From JAVBOF01 sp031550915 (lineage in GTDB: Bacteria > Bacillota > Clostridia > Christensenellales > MGBC116941): a DNA stretch of 8,943 nucleotides. The translations under genes were made by a program, and so were the position numbers. Shown here in pieces: positions 7,105 through 8,943 of the stretch; position 1 is the first letter of the stretch; each line of letters opens with the position of its first letter. The stretch is taken from the NCBI GenBank assembly GCA_031550915.1, contig JAVBOF010000170.1, positions 1 to 8,943 on the forward strand. The letters run 5' to 3'. The notes beneath the pieces were generated by a model, which made no database searches, was not told the origin of the DNA, and saw only the letters and a program-made list of their open reading frames with translations.

Positions 7105-7767
7105 TTACTCCGTCCCTTCGGCAACGATCTTTCCTTCATTTAGTATTGCAATCCAATCGGCCAGCTGCTCGGCCTCCTCTAAATATTGTGTTGTCAAAAA
7201 TATAGTGATGCCGGCACTCTTCAGATCCCGAATGATATCCCACATCAGTAATCGTGCCTGCGGATCCAGTCCCGTTGTCGGTTCATCCAGAAAAATTACC
7301 GATGGATCGCCCAATAGGCTCATCGCCAGATCCAACCTCCTTCGCATACCGCCGCTATAGTTAGCGACCGGCCGGTTTGCGGCTTCGCTGAGATCGAACT
7401 TTTTCAAAAGGTCCTCTGCATTCGCTTTCACATCGGCCAAATGCCGCAGCTTTCCGATCATAATCATGTTCTCTTTTCCGGTCAACACCTCATCTACAGC
7501 TGCATTCTGACCGGTCAGGCTTATACGTTCTCGAACATTCTCAGGATTCTTCGAAACATCAAAGCCGCATACATGCGCAACGCCTTTATCTATTTTCAGC
7601 AGTGTAGACAGCATCTTTATAGTTGTAGTTTTGCCCGCCCCGTTAGAACCAAGCAGAGCGAATATTTCACCCCGATCGATCGAAAAATCTATTCCCTTCA
7701 ACACTTGAACATTCTTAAATGACTTTTCTAGGCCTCTAACGCTTATAGCAGTTTTATTATCATCCAT
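7105..7767 (-). CDS. DrrA-type ABC transporter ATP-binding domain, cut short by tandem TAA
   Basis: This 220-residue nucleotide-binding domain drives export through the ABC-2 permease in the same operon. Visible motifs are Walker A GSNGAGKTT (40-48), Q-loop Gln87, signature YSGGM (137-141), Walker B VIFLDE (157-162), D-loop GLD (166-168) and LTTQYLEEAE at 191-200. The Gln in place of the usual H-loop His is normal for DrrA relatives. All catalytic parts are intact. The frame ends at ...VAEGTE followed by TAA TAA, where relatives (about 310-330 residues) run on into the C-terminal domain. I place the start at the ATG at 7767, with AGAGG at 7776-7780 eight bases upstream. A GTG at 7776 is also open but lies within that ribosome binding site. 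Confidence 0.88.
   Translation of the reverse strand: MDDNKTAISVRGLEKSFKNVQVLKGIDFSIDRGEIFALLGSNGAGKTTTIKMLSTLLKIDKGVAHVCGFDVSKNPENVRERISLTGQNAAVDEVLTGKENMIMIGKLRHLADVKANAEDLLKKFDLSEAANRPVANYSGGMRRRLDLAMSLLGDPSVIFLDEPTTGLDPQARLLMWDIIRDLKSAGITIFLTTQYLEEAEQLADWIAILNEGKIVAEGTE
7108..7111 (-). promoter_or_regulatory. Possible internal ribosome binding site for the split-off ATPase tail
   Basis: GGAG (minus strand) overlaps the last sense codon of the ATP-binding frame. It is followed by TAATAA and then TTG, a six-base spacing suited to initiation and to termination-reinitiation coupling. The match may be accidental. Confidence 0.4.
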
Positions 7768-7790
7768 ATTCTTCACCTCTCTACTGCGTC

Positions 7791-7814
7791 ATACTTACTA
7801 CTGCTACATAGTAT
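7791..7814. promoter_or_regulatory. Dyad ATACT-N14-AGTAT over the exporter promoter -10 (candidate operator)
   Basis: ATACT (7791-7795) and AGTAT (7810-7814) form a perfect five-base dyad that covers the -10 element and probable start point of the exporter promoter. A repressor bound there would block transcription. TetR- or PadR-type repressors often control such exporters, but no regulator gene is in the window. Confidence 0.35.
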
Positions 7815-7836
7815 CACTTATATGCATTTTAGTCAA
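7808..7836 (-). promoter_or_regulatory. Sigma-A promoter for the ABC exporter operon
   Basis: On the minus strand TTGACT (7831-7836) and TACTAT (7808-7813) are separated by exactly 17 bases. This predicts a start near 7801 and a leader of about 35 bases to the ATG at 7767. Confidence 0.8.
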
Positions 7837-7864
7837 TATCCTTTTTTAAGTATCCTGAAACATC

Positions 7865-7884
7865 TTGCGTCCTTAGAAACGCAA
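7865..7884. promoter_or_regulatory. Perfect dyad TTGCGT-N8-ACGCAA between divergent promoters (candidate operator)
   Basis: The six-base arms at 7865-7870 and 7879-7884 are perfectly symmetrical. The dyad lies 13 bases upstream of the -35 of the rightward promoter and 28 bases upstream of the -35 of the leftward one. The position suits an activator or a shared regulator of both transcripts. No T-run follows, so it is not a terminator. Confidence 0.45.
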
Positions 7885-7897
7885 CTCTTGCCTATTA

Positions 7898-7926
7898 TTG
7901 ACATAAAAGCGCCTAGATGCTACAAT
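7898..7926 (+). promoter_or_regulatory. Sigma-A promoter for the acyltransferase gene
   Basis: TTGACA (7898-7903) and TACAAT (7921-7926) are separated by exactly 17 bases, a near-consensus promoter. The predicted start near 7933 leaves only about 29 bases to the ATT at 7962, which supports a protein start close to that codon. Confidence 0.88.
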
Positions 7927-7948
7927 TTCTCAAGGCAATATATCGTTT

Positions 7949-7952
7949 GGAG
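7949..7952 (+). promoter_or_regulatory. Ribosome binding site pointing to a non-standard ATT start
   Basis: GGAG, extended as GGAGTGA, lies nine bases before the in-frame ATT at 7962. An in-frame TGA at 7953-7955 overlaps it, so the acyltransferase frame cannot begin earlier. The GTG at 7952 is out of frame and ends after four codons. Confidence 0.6.
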
Positions 7953-7961
7953 TGAAGCAAT

Positions 7962-8943
7962 ATTAAGCCTGTCCCAATTATTGAAACTACTCGTATCGAA
8001 TGGATAGATGTATTTAAGGGTATTGCGATAACCCTTGTTGTCATAGGCCACGCAACGGGGTCTTTAAACAAAATCATCTATCTTTTTCATATGGCCGCGT
8101 TTTTTTTCATTTCCGGCTGCACAGCAAGCATGCAAAAAAGCAATTTTACACGCCTTCTTGTTAAAAAATTTATTTCTTTGAAATTTGTGGCTATAGTCGC
8201 GAATATCGGCTTTGCCATTTTGATATTGTTAATGAATCTAGTTGGCTATGGCCATCTCTGGTACAAGACTTCCGCCGGGTTTTTAGATACCATAAAGAGC
8301 ATTTACAATATTTGTCTTGGCGGCTTCGGATACGACCTTGCCGGCGCGCTTTGGTTTATTGTCGCATTGTTTTGGATGTTTGTAATAAGCAAGATACTCT
8401 ATGACCTAATTTACAAAAGAAACCGGATATTCTACGCGCTTGCGTCAATAGTGCTGTATTTGATCGGCTATTATATGGTTAAGCGCGGTATAATCTTTAG
8501 TAACACCACCTTTGATTTAATCGACATCGTTTTTATCGGCCATGTTTTCTTTGCGGGCGGGGTTTGTATAAAGGGATTGTTCGATTACGAGAAGTTTAAC
8601 AGAACTGCTTTTATGCTGCCGGCTTTCTTAATAACGGCAGCCCTTTTATATGTATTCGGTTATTTGATCCCATCACAGGTCGATTATCCCTCTCGCTCGT
8701 TTTCAAATCCTCTATACGGTTTTATTGCGGCATCATCCGGCATAGTATTCATGGTTTGCATCTCAAAATTGCTGGCAAAATCGCGGTTAATAAAAAAAAC
8801 CTTCATCTACATCGGCATGCGTACTTTGGCAATAGCTATCTTTCATTTTCTCGGATTCAGGATAATGTTCACCGTGCTTTTTGCACTGCGGCTTGTTCCA
8901 AGAAGCCAGCTTTATTTGCTCGTACCGGATAATTTGCCATATT
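7962..8943 (+). CDS. Acyltransferase-3 family membrane protein, 3' end outside window, start codon anomalous
   Basis: The frame is open for 327 codons to the window edge. The N-terminus RIEWIDVFKGIAITLVVIGHATG matches the first segment of acyltransferase-3 proteins, with the conserved His at about residue 30. YLFHMAAFFFISG follows, the family's FHM(P/A)xFFFISG motif, then LWFIVALFW. About nine hydrophobic segments are visible and ten is usual. These enzymes move acyl groups across the membrane onto cell-surface sugars such as polysaccharide or peptidoglycan; the acceptor here is unknown. The frame has no ATG, GTG or TTG between the TGA at 7953 and an ATG at 8091. Starting at 8091 would remove the first helix and the conserved His. 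I place the start at ATT 7962 because promoter, GGAG and homology all fit. A mutated ATG is equally possible. The gene is divergent from the ABC exporter. Confidence 0.8.
   Translation, partial: MKPVPIIETTRIEWIDVFKGIAITLVVIGHATGSLNKIIYLFHMAAFFFISGCTASMQKSNFTRLLVKKFISLKFVAIVANIGFAILILLMNLVGYGHLWYKTSAGFLDTIKSIYNICLGGFGYDLAGALWFIVALFWMFVISKILYDLIYKRNRIFYALASIVLYLIGYYMVKRGIIFSNTTFDLIDIVFIGHVFFAGGVCIKGLFDYEKFNRTAFMLPAFLITAALLYVFGYLIPSQVDYPSRSFSNPLYGFIAASSGIVFMVCISKLLAKSRLIKKTFIYIGMRTLAIAIFHFLGFRIMFTVLFALRLVPRSQLYLLVPDNLPY

Larger units (their letters stand above)
6826..7767 (-). pseudogene. Alternative reading: one DrrA-type ATPase gene interrupted by TAA TAA
   Basis: Read through the two stop codons at 7102-7107, the two frames form one protein of about 313 residues, the expected size for DrrA. 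The stops stand where relatives usually have Glu-Glu (…EGT-x-E-E-L-K-K-L…). Each TAA is one G-to-T change from GAA. No frameshift is needed. The gene may therefore be a recent nonsense pseudogene, a sequencing or assembly error, or a genuinely split gene with coupled translation. The intact reading frames on both sides argue against old decay. Confidence 0.5.

Noticed and set aside
7180..7200. Gln instead of His in the ATPase H-loop (LTTQYLEEAE)
   Set aside because: This is the normal state in DrrA-type ATPases and not a defect.
6893..7360. Plus-strand 155-codon frame
   Set aside because: It is antisense to the DrrA-type ATPase, which carries all expected motifs, and is unlike any known protein.
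7822..8007. Plus-strand 61-codon frame upstream of the acyltransferase
   Set aside because: It runs across the rightward promoter and ends inside the acyltransferase frame. It has no ribosome binding site and no protein-like pattern.

Overview
The window looks like chromosomal DNA from a low-to-moderate GC member of the Bacillota, probably a gut-type clostridium. The reasons are strong AGGAGG-type ribosome binding sites, consensus sigma-A promoters, use of TTG/GTG-type starts, an ECF sigma factor with a Pro/Thr-rich exported tail, and a large DUF11-type surface protein. The exact genus cannot be read from the sequence.

Layout, left to right. Positions 1-3926 (minus) hold the first 1308 codons of a very large exported repeat protein whose 3' end lies outside the window. 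It has a signal segment, an N-terminal globular domain, a nine-unit TATPEA linker and then a series of beta-sandwich-like modules, of which the last complete one is a clear DUF11 repeat. Positions 4024-5550 (minus), 97 bp upstream of that gene, encode an ECF sigma factor that continues through a transmembrane segment and a Pro/Thr/Glu-rich linker into a roughly 100-residue outer domain. These two genes form the most interesting unit: a membrane-tethered sigma factor directly upstream of a giant surface protein in the same orientation. Positions 5551-6050 are a 500-bp AT-rich, apparently non-coding spacer with several inverted repeats.

Positions 6051-7767 (minus) are a DrrA/DrrB-type ABC exporter operon. 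Its ATPase reading frame is cut by two adjacent in-frame TAA codons. The nucleotide-binding domain (7105-7767) and the C-terminal DUF4162-like domain (6826-7101) are therefore separate open frames, followed by the ABC-2 permease (6051-6821). A GGAG followed by six bases and a TTG leaves open real translational reinitiation rather than simple decay.

Positions 7768-7961 are a divergent control region with two near-perfect sigma-A promoters, one per direction, and two short dyads. Positions 7962-8943 (plus) encode an acyltransferase-3 family membrane protein that runs off the window. It has no ATG, GTG or TTG where its conserved N-terminus must begin. An ATT codon sits at the right distance from a GGAG and from the promoter, so the gene either uses a rare ATT start or has a damaged start codon.
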